Source: Exiguobacterium sp. J17977 (lineage in GTDB: Bacteria; Bacillota; Bacilli; Exiguobacteriales; Exiguobacteriaceae). Taken from it: a stretch of 64,000 nucleotides of DNA. Positions 1 to 7,947 of this stretch are shown in pieces. The translations under genes and the position numbers were made by a program. Each line of letters opens with the position of its first letter. The first letter of the stretch is position 1. The notes under the pieces were generated by a model, which did not search any database, was not told the origin of the DNA, and saw nothing but the letters and a program-made list of their open reading frames with translations. The DNA lies in NCBI RefSeq assembly GCF_018616375.1, contig NZ_JAEQBB010000003.1, positions 124,001 to 188,000 on the forward strand. Reading direction: 5' to 3'.

Positions 1-332
1 TGCACATCATCCGCGTCGAAGAAATCTATCCGTTCCCGGTCCGTGAGATCCGCGAATTGATCAGCCGCTATCCGAACGCGAAAGAGATTGTCTGGGTTCA
101 AGAAGAACCGAAGAACATGGGGGCATGGACGTACATTGAGCCACGTCTCGAAGCGGTCACATCGAACCGTCTAAACGTTCGCTACGTTGGCCGTCGCCGT
201 CGTTCGAGCCCGGCTGAAGGAAACCCGACAGCCCATAAACAAGAGCAAGCACGCATCATCCGTGAAGCCATTTCACGTGACGCCGTCTCGGCTGCTGCCG
301 GAACGAGCACATACCAAAAAGATCGTAAATAA
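1..332 (+). CDS. odhA: 2-oxoglutarate dehydrogenase E1 component, C-terminal end (partial)
   Basis: The reading frame is open from base 3 and stops with TAA at 330-332; only about the last 109 residues lie in the window. The visible part contains EIYPFP, EEPKNMGAW and RPTYVGR-like motifs (here NVRYVGRRRRSSPAEG), typical of the extreme C-terminus of the thiamine-diphosphate-dependent E1 subunit. E1 decarboxylates 2-oxoglutarate and passes the succinyl group to the lipoyl domain of OdhB in the TCA cycle. odhB follows after an 18-base gap, the usual two-gene operon. Truncated at the 5' end by the window, not by mutation. Confidence 0.95.
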   Translation, partial: HIIRVEEIYPFPVREIRELISRYPNAKEIVWVQEEPKNMGAWTYIEPRLEAVTSNRLNVRYVGRRRRSSPAEGNPTAHKQEQARIIREAISRDAVSAAAGTSTYQKDRK

Positions 333-350
333 GTTAAGGGGGAACTCATT

Positions 351-1628
351 GTGATCGAAATTAAAGTACCGGAATTAGCAGAGTCCATTACGGAAGGAAC
401 GGTCGCGTCTTGGCTCAAACAGCCAGGCGACCACGTCGAAAAAGGGGAAGCCATCGTCGAACTCGAGACGGACAAAGTCAACATCGAGGTGCCGGCCGAT
501 GAGTCGGGCACGCTCGACGAGCAATTGGCGGCCGAAGGGGACACGGTCCAAGTCGGACAAGTGATCGCTCGCCTCAGCTCAGGATCGGGTGGCGGCACGG
601 CCGTCGCGACGAAGACAAAGACAGAAGCACCTGCTGAGACGGCTCCAGCACCAGCCGAGACGAAAGTCGAAGCGGTCGGGGAATCGAAGAAAGTCGAGCG
701 CCGTGAAGAGCACGTCGCGAGCCCTGGCAAAGGACCGATTGCGACACCGGCGGCCCGTAAGTTGGCCCGTGAGAAAGGCATCGACTTGTCAGCCATCCAA
801 ACGAACGACCCGATTGGCCGCATCAACGTCCATGACGTGACGAGCCACGAGTCGAAACCGGCACCGGCACCGGCGCCACAAGCACCGAAAGCACCGGCAG
901 CGGCACCGCAACCGGCGGCGAGCGGCAAAGAAGAGGAGCGCATCAAGATGACGCGCCGTCGTCAAACGATTGCCAACCGCCTCGTCGAAGTGCAACAGAC
1001 AGCGGCGATGCTCACAACGTTCAACGAAATCGATATGTCGGCTGTCATGGCGCTCCGTAAACGTCGCCAAGAGAAGTTCATCAAAGACAATGACGTCAAA
1101 CTCGGTTTCATGTCGTTCTTCACGAAGGCAGCCGTCGCGGCACTCAAACGGATGCCGTACTTGAACGCTGAGATTCAAGGCAATGAGATCGTCTTGAAGA
1201 AATACTATGACATCGGCATCGCCGTGTCGGCTCCGGACGGCCTCGTCGTCCCGGTCGTCCGCGAAGCGGATCGCAAAAACTTCGGTGAGATCGAGAAGGA
1301 TATCTTGCACCTCGCCGATAAAGCCCGCAACAACAAGCTCGGGTTGAGCGACCTTACAGGTGGTACGTTCACAATCACGAACGGTGGCGTCTTCGGCTCA
1401 CTCTTGTCGACACCGATCTTGAACGGCCCACAAGTCGCCATCCTCGGGATGCACTCAATCCAACTCCGTCCGATCGCCATCGACGCGGACACGATGGAGA
1501 ACCGTCCGATGATGTACGTGGCGCTCTCGTATGACCACCGCATCGTCGATGGTCGTGAGGCCGTGACGTTCCTCAAGCACATTAAAGACATGATTGAAGA
1601 TCCAGAACAATTGTTGTTCGAAGCGTAA
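351..1628 (+). CDS. odhB: Dihydrolipoyllysine-residue succinyltransferase, E2 of 2-oxoglutarate dehydrogenase
   Basis: 425 residues, GTG start at 351 behind an AAGGGGGA ribosome site. Domain order: a lipoyl domain at residues 1-76 with ETDKVNIEVPA and the lipoylated K42; an Ala/Pro/Lys-rich linker; a peripheral-subunit-binding domain near 120-160 (ATPAARKLAREKGIDL); a second Ala/Pro linker; and the catalytic acyltransferase domain to the end, with SYDHRIVDG giving H396 and D400. It transfers succinyl from E1 to CoA in the TCA cycle. Length is normal for the family. It is the second gene of odhAB and is followed by a strong bidirectional terminator. Confidence 0.97.
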   Translation: MIEIKVPELAESITEGTVASWLKQPGDHVEKGEAIVELETDKVNIEVPADESGTLDEQLAAEGDTVQVGQVIARLSSGSGGGTAVATKTKTEAPAETAPAPAETKVEAVGESKKVERREEHVASPGKGPIATPAARKLAREKGIDLSAIQTNDPIGRINVHDVTSHESKPAPAPAPQAPKAPAAAPQPAASGKEEERIKMTRRRQTIANRLVEVQQTAAMLTTFNEIDMSAVMALRKRRQEKFIKDNDVKLGFMSFFTKAAVAALKRMPYLNAEIQGNEIVLKKYYDIGIAVSAPDGLVVPVVREADRKNFGEIEKDILHLADKARNNKLGLSDLTGGTFTITNGGVFGSLLSTPILNGPQVAILGMHSIQLRPIAIDADTMENRPMMYVALSYDHRIVDGREAVTFLKHIKDMIEDPEQLLFEA

Positions 1629-1633
1629 TACAG

Positions 1634-1663
1634 AAAGGTCCATGCCGAGCGGCATGGACCTTT
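1634..1663. terminator. Bidirectional terminator between odhB and diguanylate cyclase
   Basis: Perfect 13-bp stem (1634-1646 with 1651-1663) and a GAGC loop, flanked by A and T runs, between two convergent genes. Confidence 0.9.
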
Positions 1664-1665
1664 GC

Positions 1666-3261
1666 TTATGCGATGAGCGTTTCATCGAGCGTGATTTGAT
1701 GTTTCCCGTTCGCTTTCGAACGGTATAGCGCTTGGTCGGCCCGTTCGATTGCGGCGTGTGGCACCGTTTCTGTCTGCCAGAGCGAGGCGCCGATACTTGC
1801 CCCGACGCTTGTCGACCCGTCTTCGATGACAATCGGTTCGGACAGGGAGGCGATGAGGTCTTGTCCAATCTGTGTGATCGCTTGTTCGCTCTGTCCATTC
1901 CGTTCGAACAAGAGGAAGAACTCGTCACCGCTCAACCGGACCGGATAGGCACCGTCGAGCGTCACACGTTTCAATCGTTCGGCGATCTCAATCAAGACGA
2001 CATCACCCGTGGCGTGGCCATACGTGTCGTTGACGGCTTTGAAGCCGTCGAGGTCGATATAGAAACAGACGTATTCGTTCTTCGTCGCCTGGGCTTCGTT
2101 CAAATAGTGACGGAGCGCCGTCCGATTGGCGAGTCCGGTCAAGACGTCACGGTTGGCGAGTGACTCGTAATGGACACGTTCCGACTCGGACTCGGTGAGC
2201 GACGTGACAAGTGACTCGAGGGCGAATGCGAGCGTTTCGATTTCATGGATGCCCGACTGGTGCGGGAACGTCTTCGCTTTCCCTTGTTTCATGAGAGCGG
2301 CCGTCTCGGTGATGCGTTGTAGCGGTCGAGTCACAATCGAGGCGAGGAACCATCCTAGCGTGGACGTGACGAGCGAGGCGATGAGACCAATCCATAAGAT
2401 TTTATTCTCAAGTTCGATGACCGGGGCGAATGCGACCTCGGTCGGCTGGCGAACGACGACGCTCCAACCGAGACCGGCGTAATCTTCATACCCTTCGCCG
2501 GTGGCGACACCGGTCAGATAAGACGTTCCGTCCTGCCATGTGTCGACGTGCCAGCCTTCCTTCAATGACGTCGGGAGCGGCTTGCCGATGAGATGATCTG
2601 GTCCGAGCAACACCGTGTTGTCGCGTCCGCTGACGACGAACAAGTCGGTGTAGTCGGATTGATGATGGAGCGTCCGATTGAAGTGGCGGAGCACTTCCTT
2701 GCCCCATTCCCAACTGAGGTGGGTCGCTAGCACACCTTGGAAGGCGCCGTCGCGGACGAGCGGGACGCTGATGTCGACGAACTGGAGCGGTTCGCCGCTA
2801 GGGTTCGGCAACAGTTCGGCGAGCAATACAGCTTCATGCACATCACCGATGAACGGCTCTTGCTGTGCATTTAGAAACACGGGACGTTCGCCAATCGAAG
2901 CGCCTTCTAAAATCCCGTTCGTCGACGCGACGACATTCCCTGATGCGTCGGTCACGCCCATCCATGAGAAAGCAGGGATGTTCGTCTGGACCTGGTCGAG
3001 AAGCGCCCGGCTCGAAGCAGGGTCGTTCAAGGCGTCGAGCCCTTGTAGCAATTGGACTTCTTGATAGCGCGACCACATGTAAAAGTCGAGCTTGTCGACG
3101 AGCTGGTGCGACGTCATCGACAACCGTTCCCCGATTTCCGCTTCGAGCGAGGCGGCGGAACGTTGACTCGTCATGTACGTCAACGTGATGGTGAGCAAAA
3201 AGACGAGCGTGGCGATGCTGAGCGCCAAGATGAGACCGAGGCGCATCGAAAACGATTTCAT
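1666..3261 (-). CDS. Membrane-bound sensor diguanylate cyclase (Cache-HAMP-GGDEF)
   Basis: The ATG at 3261 is chosen because AGGAGG lies 9 bases upstream; the frame is open further upstream but that part looks non-coding. This gives 531 residues: a transmembrane helix near 10-30, a ~240-residue extracytoplasmic region of Cache type (SWMGVTDASGNVVAS), a second transmembrane helix, a HAMP segment (SIVTRPLQRITETA) and a GGDEF domain with FYIDLDGFKAVNDTYGH. The signature is SGDEF (444-448) rather than GGDEF. No RxxD inhibitory I-site precedes it. It probably makes c-di-GMP in response to a small extracellular ligand. It stands alone, convergent with odhB. Confidence 0.87.
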   Translation of the reverse strand: MKSFSMRLGLILALSIATLVFLLTITLTYMTSQRSAASLEAEIGERLSMTSHQLVDKLDFYMWSRYQEVQLLQGLDALNDPASSRALLDQVQTNIPAFSWMGVTDASGNVVASTNGILEGASIGERPVFLNAQQEPFIGDVHEAVLLAELLPNPSGEPLQFVDISVPLVRDGAFQGVLATHLSWEWGKEVLRHFNRTLHHQSDYTDLFVVSGRDNTVLLGPDHLIGKPLPTSLKEGWHVDTWQDGTSYLTGVATGEGYEDYAGLGWSVVVRQPTEVAFAPVIELENKILWIGLIASLVTSTLGWFLASIVTRPLQRITETAALMKQGKAKTFPHQSGIHEIETLAFALESLVTSLTESESERVHYESLANRDVLTGLANRTALRHYLNEAQATKNEYVCFYIDLDGFKAVNDTYGHATGDVVLIEIAERLKRVTLDGAYPVRLSGDEFFLLFERNGQSEQAITQIGQDLIASLSEPIVIEDGSTSVGASIGASLWQTETVPHAAIERADQALYRSKANGKHQITLDETLIA

Positions 3262-3378
3262 AAACAAATTCCTCCTACAATAACAACATCCACTTTGTTC
3301 ATCGTCATCTTTTTTGTGACATGAAGCAAAGTTGAGAAAAAACAAGGTCGATTTCGTGGAAACAGATAGCGCTTTCGT

Positions 3379-3384
3379 TATAAT
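3379..3384 (+). promoter_or_regulatory. Candidate -10 box for the bdbD-bdbC-sco operon
   Basis: A consensus TATAAT sits 34 bases before the proposed TTG start of the BdbD-like gene. The -35 region (TGGAAA at 3357-3362, 16-base spacing) is poor. The box argues against translation starting further upstream. Confidence 0.45.
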
Positions 3385-3418
3385 GAAAGACGAATCGATA
3401 CAAATAGAGGTGAGACGA

Positions 3419-4090
3419 TTGAAACAGAATAAACTATTGGTCATCGCGACACTGCTCGCGGTCGCCCTCGTGGCCGTCGTGGTCGTCCTGATGAATCAAC
3501 CGACCGAACAAGCCGAGACAGCGGCACCGGCGACGACAGAACACGTGTCGACGGAAGGCCAGCCGACGCTCGGTGATGCGGACGCACCCGTCTCGGTCGT
3601 CGAGTTCGGCGATTACAAATGCCCGTCTTGTAAACAGTGGGGCGAGACGGTCTATCCGAAGTTGGAAGAAGACTATATCGACACAGGCAAAATCAGTTTC
3701 AGCTACATCAACGTGCTGTTCCACGGACAAGAGTCGATTTTGGCATCGCTCGCGTCTGAGTCGGTGTATAAACAAGACCCGGACGCGTTCTGGGATTTCC
3801 ATAAGGCGCTTTACGACGCGCAACCGGCGAGTCAGCAGCACGACGAGGCATGGGTCACGGTCGAGCGGTTGACAGAGATTGCGAGCGAGACGACATCGGT
3901 CGATGTGGCGAAGCTCGAGGACGATTTGAGTGAGAACTCGACGGTGCTCGAACAGGTGAGTCTCGATGACGGGCTCGTCAAAGAGCACGGTGTCCAGTTC
4001 ACACCGTCAATCATGATTAACGGCGTCATGCTCGAGGATCCGTTCGACTACGAGACGATTGAACGATTGATTGAGCAAGGCACGCCATGA
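3419..4090 (+). CDS. bdbD: DsbA-like thiol:disulfide oxidoreductase, BdbD type
   Basis: The start is taken as TTG at 3419, preceded by GAGGTGAG and a TATAAT box; the longer open frame has no ribosome site. 223 residues: an N-terminal membrane anchor at about 5-25, a Thr/Ala-rich linker, then a thioredoxin-fold domain of the DsbA/Thioredoxin_4 class with active site C68-P-S-C71 and a cis-Pro region (VQFTPSIMINGV). It should oxidise cysteine pairs in exported proteins on the outer face of the membrane. The next gene is a DsbB-like reoxidant overlapping by four bases, as in the Bacillus bdbDC pair. Confidence 0.88.
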   Translation: MKQNKLLVIATLLAVALVAVVVVLMNQPTEQAETAAPATTEHVSTEGQPTLGDADAPVSVVEFGDYKCPSCKQWGETVYPKLEEDYIDTGKISFSYINVLFHGQESILASLASESVYKQDPDAFWDFHKALYDAQPASQQHDEAWVTVERLTEIASETTSVDVAKLEDDLSENSTVLEQVSLDDGLVKEHGVQFTPSIMINGVMLEDPFDYETIERLIEQGTP

Positions 4091-4503
4091 AGCAGTCATT
4101 CTTGACCCGTTATGGTCTGTATCTCGCTTGGCTCGTCGCCCTCACGGCGACGCTCGGCAGTCTTTATTTCAGCGAGATTCGCGAGTTCGTGCCATGTGAG
4201 CTCTGCTGGATTCAACGCATCTTTATGTATCCGCTCGTCATCTTGCTTGGGGTCGCCGTGTTCACGGACGACCGGGCGGTGAAGAAATATGTATTGCCGC
4301 TCTCCATCATCGGAGGTCTGATTTCACTGTACCATTATTTGGTTCAAAAAGTACCAGGTTTCGCCGATATCAAGCCGTGCGTCCAAGGCGTACCGTGCAA
4401 CGTGCAATACATCAATTGGTTCGGGTTCGTGACGATTCCGTTCCTTGCCTTGACGGCATTTACTTTGATCACGCTCCTCGTCTGGCGCGTGAGACGCAAC
4501 TGA
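4087..4503 (+). CDS. bdbC: DsbB-like disulfide bond formation protein, BdbC type
   Basis: 138 residues with four predicted membrane helices. Two cysteine pairs fit DsbB/BdbC: C37-E-L-C40 in the first outer loop (VPCELCWIQR) and C98/C104 in the second (KPCVQGVPC). It re-oxidises the BdbD-like partner and passes electrons to quinone. The ATG overlaps the bdbD stop (ATGA), so translation is coupled. Length matches the family. The copper chaperone gene sco follows 20 bases later, which suggests a unit for folding or metallating exported redox proteins such as cytochrome oxidase. Confidence 0.92.
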   Translation: MKQSFLTRYGLYLAWLVALTATLGSLYFSEIREFVPCELCWIQRIFMYPLVILLGVAVFTDDRAVKKYVLPLSIIGGLISLYHYLVQKVPGFADIKPCVQGVPCNVQYINWFGFVTIPFLALTAFTLITLLVWRVRRN

Positions 4504-4523
4504 CAACGAAGGAGATGGAACGT

Positions 4524-5102
4524 GTGAAGAAATGGATGCTCATCGGATTGATTAGCCTGATGGCGGTGCTCGCCGCATGCGGCCAGGAGATTGAAGACCC
4601 GCTCAATTGGGAGATTGAGTCGTTCGACTATATGAACCAAGAGGGAGAGCAAGTCAGTCTCGATGATTTGAAAGGGAAAGTCTGGATGGCCGACTTCGTC
4701 TTCACGAGCTGTGAGACGGTCTGCCCGCCGATGACGTACAACATGACGAAGCTTAATGAAGCGCTCGTCGAGGAAGGCGTCGAAGATGTCCAGTTCGTGT
4801 CGTTCAGCGTCGACCCGACCGTCGATACGCCGGACAAGATTCAAGCGTTCATGTCTGATTACGACTTAGCACAGGCCGATTGGCAGTTCTTGACGGGCTA
4901 TTCGCAAGAAGAGATTGAGGCGTTCGCGCAACAGAACTTCAAAGCGCTCGTCCGAAAACCGTCGGAAGGCACGCAAGTCGACCATGCGACGTGGTTCTAT
5001 CTCGTCGATCAGGACGGGAAAATCATCAAAGCGTATCAAGGATTCCAAGACGTGCCGATTGAGGACATCGTCAGCGACATCAAGATTTTACAAGAGTCTT
5101 AA
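4524..5102 (+). CDS. sco: SCO1/SenC-family copper lipoprotein
   Basis: GTG at 4524 is preferred: AAGGAG ends 9 bases before it, and the resulting protein begins with a lipoprotein signal ending LAAC (lipid cysteine C19). 192 residues with a thioredoxin-like fold, the copper ligands C63-xxx-C67 in SCETVCPP, and H154 in VDHATWFYLVD. These residues are those used by Sco proteins to bind copper and help assemble the CuA centre of cytochrome c oxidase. It is the last gene of the bdbD-bdbC-sco operon, and a terminator begins at its stop codon. Confidence 0.93.
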   Translation: MKKWMLIGLISLMAVLAACGQEIEDPLNWEIESFDYMNQEGEQVSLDDLKGKVWMADFVFTSCETVCPPMTYNMTKLNEALVEEGVEDVQFVSFSVDPTVDTPDKIQAFMSDYDLAQADWQFLTGYSQEEIEAFAQQNFKALVRKPSEGTQVDHATWFYLVDQDGKIIKAYQGFQDVPIEDIVSDIKILQES

Positions 5103-5125
5103 GACGGCCCAGTGCCGTCTTTTCT
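5101..5125 (+). terminator. Terminator after sco
   Basis: 8-bp stem AAGACGGC/GCCGTCTT (5101-5108 with 5114-5121) followed by T residues, overlapping the sco stop codon. Confidence 0.85.
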
Positions 5126-5190
5126 GTATTCGAAAAACAGGGGAATCGGCGCTCGTGGCGTATAATGAAAGCGTAGAGGAGTGGATGAGA

Positions 5191-6285
5191 TTGAAGAAGA
5201 CACTATTATTTTCATTGATGGGCCTAGCGGCTGTAACGGGGACGGTACTCACCCAATATAAACCGCTCGGACAAAAGCCGAAGGCGCTCCGGTCGCCAAA
5301 CCTCGTGAACGGCAAGTTCCGGAATCAGCTCGACACGCCGATGCGATTCTCATCGGACGACATGATCTCGATGTCCAAGGAATATTTGAATCCGGACTCG
5401 CTCCGGAAACCGAGCGAGCGCTTACCGGTCGTCCCGATCGACTTCAGCGAGAAACTCGGCTCGAGCTTCACGCGCATCTATTGGCTCGGGCACTCGGCGA
5501 TGCTCGTCCAAATGGACGGCAAGACGATGCTCGTCGACCCGATGTTCGGCCGTAGCCCATCGCCGCTTCCGTTCGCGAAGAACGAGCGGTTCAGCGAGGA
5601 CTTGCCGTTCGAACTCGACGACTTACCGGATATCGATGTCGTCTTGCTCACGCACGACCATTACGACCATTTAGATTATGCGACGATTCAAGCAATCAAA
5701 GACAAAGTTGCGGTCTTCATCGTCCCGCTCGGCGTCGGCAGCCACTTGAAACGGTGGGGTGTTGGGGCGGAACGAATCGTCGAACGCGATTGGGGCGAGA
5801 CGTACAACTTTGGTCCATGGACGTTCGTCTGTATGCCGGCGCGGCACTTCTCGGGCCGCTCGCTTACCGACCGCAACGCGACGCTCTGGGCTTCATGGGT
5901 CGTCCTCGGCGAGACGGACCGCCTGTTCTTCAGCGGGGACGGCGGGTATGGGCCACACTTCAGAGAAATCGGCGACACGTACGGACCGTTCGACTTCGCG
6001 GCGCTCGAGTGCGGGCAATACGATGAGCGTTGGCCGGACGTGCACATGCAACCGAGTGAGACGGCACAGGCGTTCCGTGACGTTCGGGCCGACAAGATGC
6101 TCCCGATTCATTGGGGCGCGTTCACGTTATCGTTCCACGCCTGGTTCGACCCGGCCGAACAGATGGTGGGACTCTTGCCGCGCGAAGACGTGCTCACCCC
6201 GAAAATCGGGGAGCGCATCACGCTCGATGGACGAAACGACACGAGTGAGTGGTGGCGTGAAATCGAAGACACGAACAAGCGATGA
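5191..6285 (+). CDS. MBL-fold metal-dependent hydrolase, membrane-anchored (paralogue 1)
   Basis: Start taken as TTG at 5191, eight bases after AGGAGTG; an ATG at 5185 lies too close to that site. 364 residues: an N-terminal hydrophobic segment that could be an anchor or signal, then a metallo-beta-lactamase domain of the NAPE-PLD/Lactamase_B_2 type. The metal motif is THDHYDHLDY; other conserved parts are YWLGHSAMLVQMDG, MPARHFSGR, FSGDGGYG and the late IHWGAF histidine. Substrate unknown. A TATAAT at 5161-5166 could be its own -10. A second gene of the same family is at 11589-12500. Confidence 0.8.
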   Translation: MKKTLLFSLMGLAAVTGTVLTQYKPLGQKPKALRSPNLVNGKFRNQLDTPMRFSSDDMISMSKEYLNPDSLRKPSERLPVVPIDFSEKLGSSFTRIYWLGHSAMLVQMDGKTMLVDPMFGRSPSPLPFAKNERFSEDLPFELDDLPDIDVVLLTHDHYDHLDYATIQAIKDKVAVFIVPLGVGSHLKRWGVGAERIVERDWGETYNFGPWTFVCMPARHFSGRSLTDRNATLWASWVVLGETDRLFFSGDGGYGPHFREIGDTYGPFDFAALECGQYDERWPDVHMQPSETAQAFRDVRADKMLPIHWGAFTLSFHAWFDPAEQMVGLLPREDVLTPKIGERITLDGRNDTSEWWREIEDTNKR

Positions 6286-6307
6286 CCGACTCGGTCACCG
6301 CTTGTTT
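6277..6307. terminator. Bidirectional terminator between MBL hydrolase and MFS exporter
   Basis: An 11-bp stem with one mismatch (AAGCGATGACC with GGTCACCGCTT) followed by TGTTTTT, between convergent genes. Confidence 0.75.
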
Positions 6308-7522
6308 TTACGAAGAGAGGCGTTCGGCCTCATCCGTCTCGATATGAAGTTTGTGTTTGCGCGTGTAGACGAGGAACGCACCCGTCATGAGAATCGAGCT
6401 GATCCCGAACAAGACGACCATGAGCTGCAAGCCGATCAAGTCGAGGAAGAAGCCGGTGACGAGCAACACGACTTGGAAGACGATCCGGTCGAGCATGTTC
6501 CGGAACGAGAAGAAACGTCCGTGATAGTCTTTCGGCATCCGTGTCTGGAAAATCGTCACCGCCGTCGGGAAGAAGCAGCCGACCGAGAAGCCGAACAAGA
6601 CGAACGCGGCGATCGAGACGGCCGGGATGTCGGCGAAGTAGAGCATGAGCTGGGCGACCCCGATCAAGAACGAGAACGTGAACAAAATCGAGAACACCGA
6701 GAACTTTTCGCCGATCCGTTTGATGAGGAACGCACCGGCCATGAAGGCAATCCCTTCGGCCGTGTAAATCCATCCTTTAATCGCCGTCGAATCCTGCAAC
6801 TCGCTAATGTTGATGACGAGCAAGTTGAAGCCGCCGATGAAGAGGAGCGGGATGAGCGTCATGACGAGCGTCATAAAGATGACCGGAATCGACTTGATGA
6901 TCGGGAAGACGTCCTTGAAGCCCCCGGACGACTTGTCGACTTTCTTCGCGGACGGAACGACCGTCTCATCAATCTTCAAGAACCACGTCGCCACGGCAAG
7001 GAGCAGATAGGCAACGAGTGAGAGTGCGTACACGTCTCGTAGCGAGATGAGTGTGAGTAAGATCCCGGCGATGGCTGTCCCGATGACCCTCGACAGCGTC
7101 GACACGTTCATATGCACCCCGTTCAAGGCGAGCAGCTCCCGTTCCTTGACGATAAGGGGGATGGCGGCCTGGAGTGCCGGGAAGTAGAACGCGGCCGACC
7201 CTTGCAGGAAGACGAGGAAGACGACCATCCACAGCACGCTTCCCGTCTCGATGGCGACGAACATGAACAGGACGCTCAGTGCACGGACGATACTTGAGAT
7301 GAGCATGATTTTCTTTTTCGAGCCTTGGTCGGTGAGACGGCCGGCGAGCGGCCCGATGGCGACCCCGGCGAGTAATCCGCCGGCGAGGATGAGCGCCTTG
7401 ACGAAGTCAGACGGCACTTTCTCCTGCATGAACTCCAAGTTGCCGATGATGCCGAGCCAAAGCCCGAGACCGGCGACGAACTCCCCGGTCAAGATGATCC
7501 AGACGTTGCGATTTTTCCACAT
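6308..7522 (-). CDS. MFS transporter, macrolide-efflux-like
   Basis: 404 residues with about twelve hydrophobic helices. The early loop GPLAGRLTDQGSKKKIML matches the MFS motif after helix 2. The overall pattern (GEFVAGLGLW at the start, FFSFRNMLDRIVFQ late) resembles the MFS_3/macrolide-efflux group. It probably exports a drug or metabolite by proton antiport; the substrate cannot be read. The ATG at 7522 has a GAGGA-type site. It is monocistronic and convergent with the MBL gene. Lys-rich cytoplasmic tail. No dedicated regulator adjoins it. Confidence 0.8.
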   Translation of the reverse strand: MWKNRNVWIILTGEFVAGLGLWLGIIGNLEFMQEKVPSDFVKALILAGGLLAGVAIGPLAGRLTDQGSKKKIMLISSIVRALSVLFMFVAIETGSVLWMVVFLVFLQGSAAFYFPALQAAIPLIVKERELLALNGVHMNVSTLSRVIGTAIAGILLTLISLRDVYALSLVAYLLLAVATWFLKIDETVVPSAKKVDKSSGGFKDVFPIIKSIPVIFMTLVMTLIPLLFIGGFNLLVINISELQDSTAIKGWIYTAEGIAFMAGAFLIKRIGEKFSVFSILFTFSFLIGVAQLMLYFADIPAVSIAAFVLFGFSVGCFFPTAVTIFQTRMPKDYHGRFFSFRNMLDRIVFQVVLLVTGFFLDLIGLQLMVVLFGISSILMTGAFLVYTRKHKLHIETDEAERLSS

Positions 7523-7665
7523 ATGGTTCAGTCCTCGATTCTTATTAGGTAATAATAATTATCCTTCAGAACGATTTAGAAAGCTACAAAAAAGAAGCCG
7601 GGATTTGAGCTGACTACATCAATATTTCAATTCGTAATACAATGTGTATAAAGGAGGTTAATCGT

Positions 7666-7887
7666 ATGGGAATGATATCTGTACGACTCAATGAGGAGGA
7701 TGAGCGCCTCATAAGAGGGTATGCGAGGTCTAACAACCTGTCCCTCTCGACTCTCTTTCGCGATGCTGTCTTGAAACGAATCGAGGATGAGCACGACTTA
7801 AAACTTTATAGTGAAGCGATGAGCGTGCACCAGAAGCATTCCGAGGCAATTTCATTTGATAATATGGTAAAGGATTTGAACAAGTAA
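7666..7887 (+). CDS. RelB/DUF6290-type ribbon-helix-helix protein, apparently an orphan antitoxin
   Basis: 73 residues. ATG at 7666 follows a full AAGGAGGT site by seven bases. The N-terminus MGMISVRLNEEDERLIRGYA is a typical ribbon-helix-helix strand and first helix; the C-terminal half (FDNMVKDL) resembles the toxin-contacting tail of RelB-like antitoxins. Such proteins normally precede a RelE/ParE toxin. Here the stop is followed at once by a terminator and then an opposed gene, so no partner is present. It looks more AT-rich than its neighbours. It may be a TA remnant or a free-standing repressor. Confidence 0.75.
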   Translation: MGMISVRLNEEDERLIRGYARSNNLSLSTLFRDAVLKRIEDEHDLKLYSEAMSVHQKHSEAISFDNMVKDLNK

Positions 7888-7899
7888 ATTGAATCAAAA

Positions 7900-7938
7900 A
7901 AGCATTCGTCCAAGTATGGGCGAATGCTTTGCTTTTAT
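7900..7938. terminator. Bidirectional terminator after the RelB-like gene
   Basis: A 12-bp stem with one G-T pair (7900-7911 with 7918-7929), loop AAGTAT, followed by TTGCTTTT. Confidence 0.85.
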
Positions 7939-7947
7939 TCTGTAACG

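Noticed and set aside
182-946. 254-codon open frame antisense to odhB
   Set aside because: Ser/Ala-rich shadow of the repetitive Ala/Pro linkers in odhB.
3262-3444. N-terminal extension of the diguanylate cyclase frame
   Set aside because: It overlaps the bdbD promoter and start, and the AGGAGG-ATG at 3261 gives a normal membrane-anchored protein.
5759-7021. 420-codon open frame on the plus strand over the MBL gene end and the MFS gene
   Set aside because: It overlaps two well-supported genes; its product is a run of Arg/Asp/Glu-rich low-complexity sequence typical of the reverse frame of a membrane protein.
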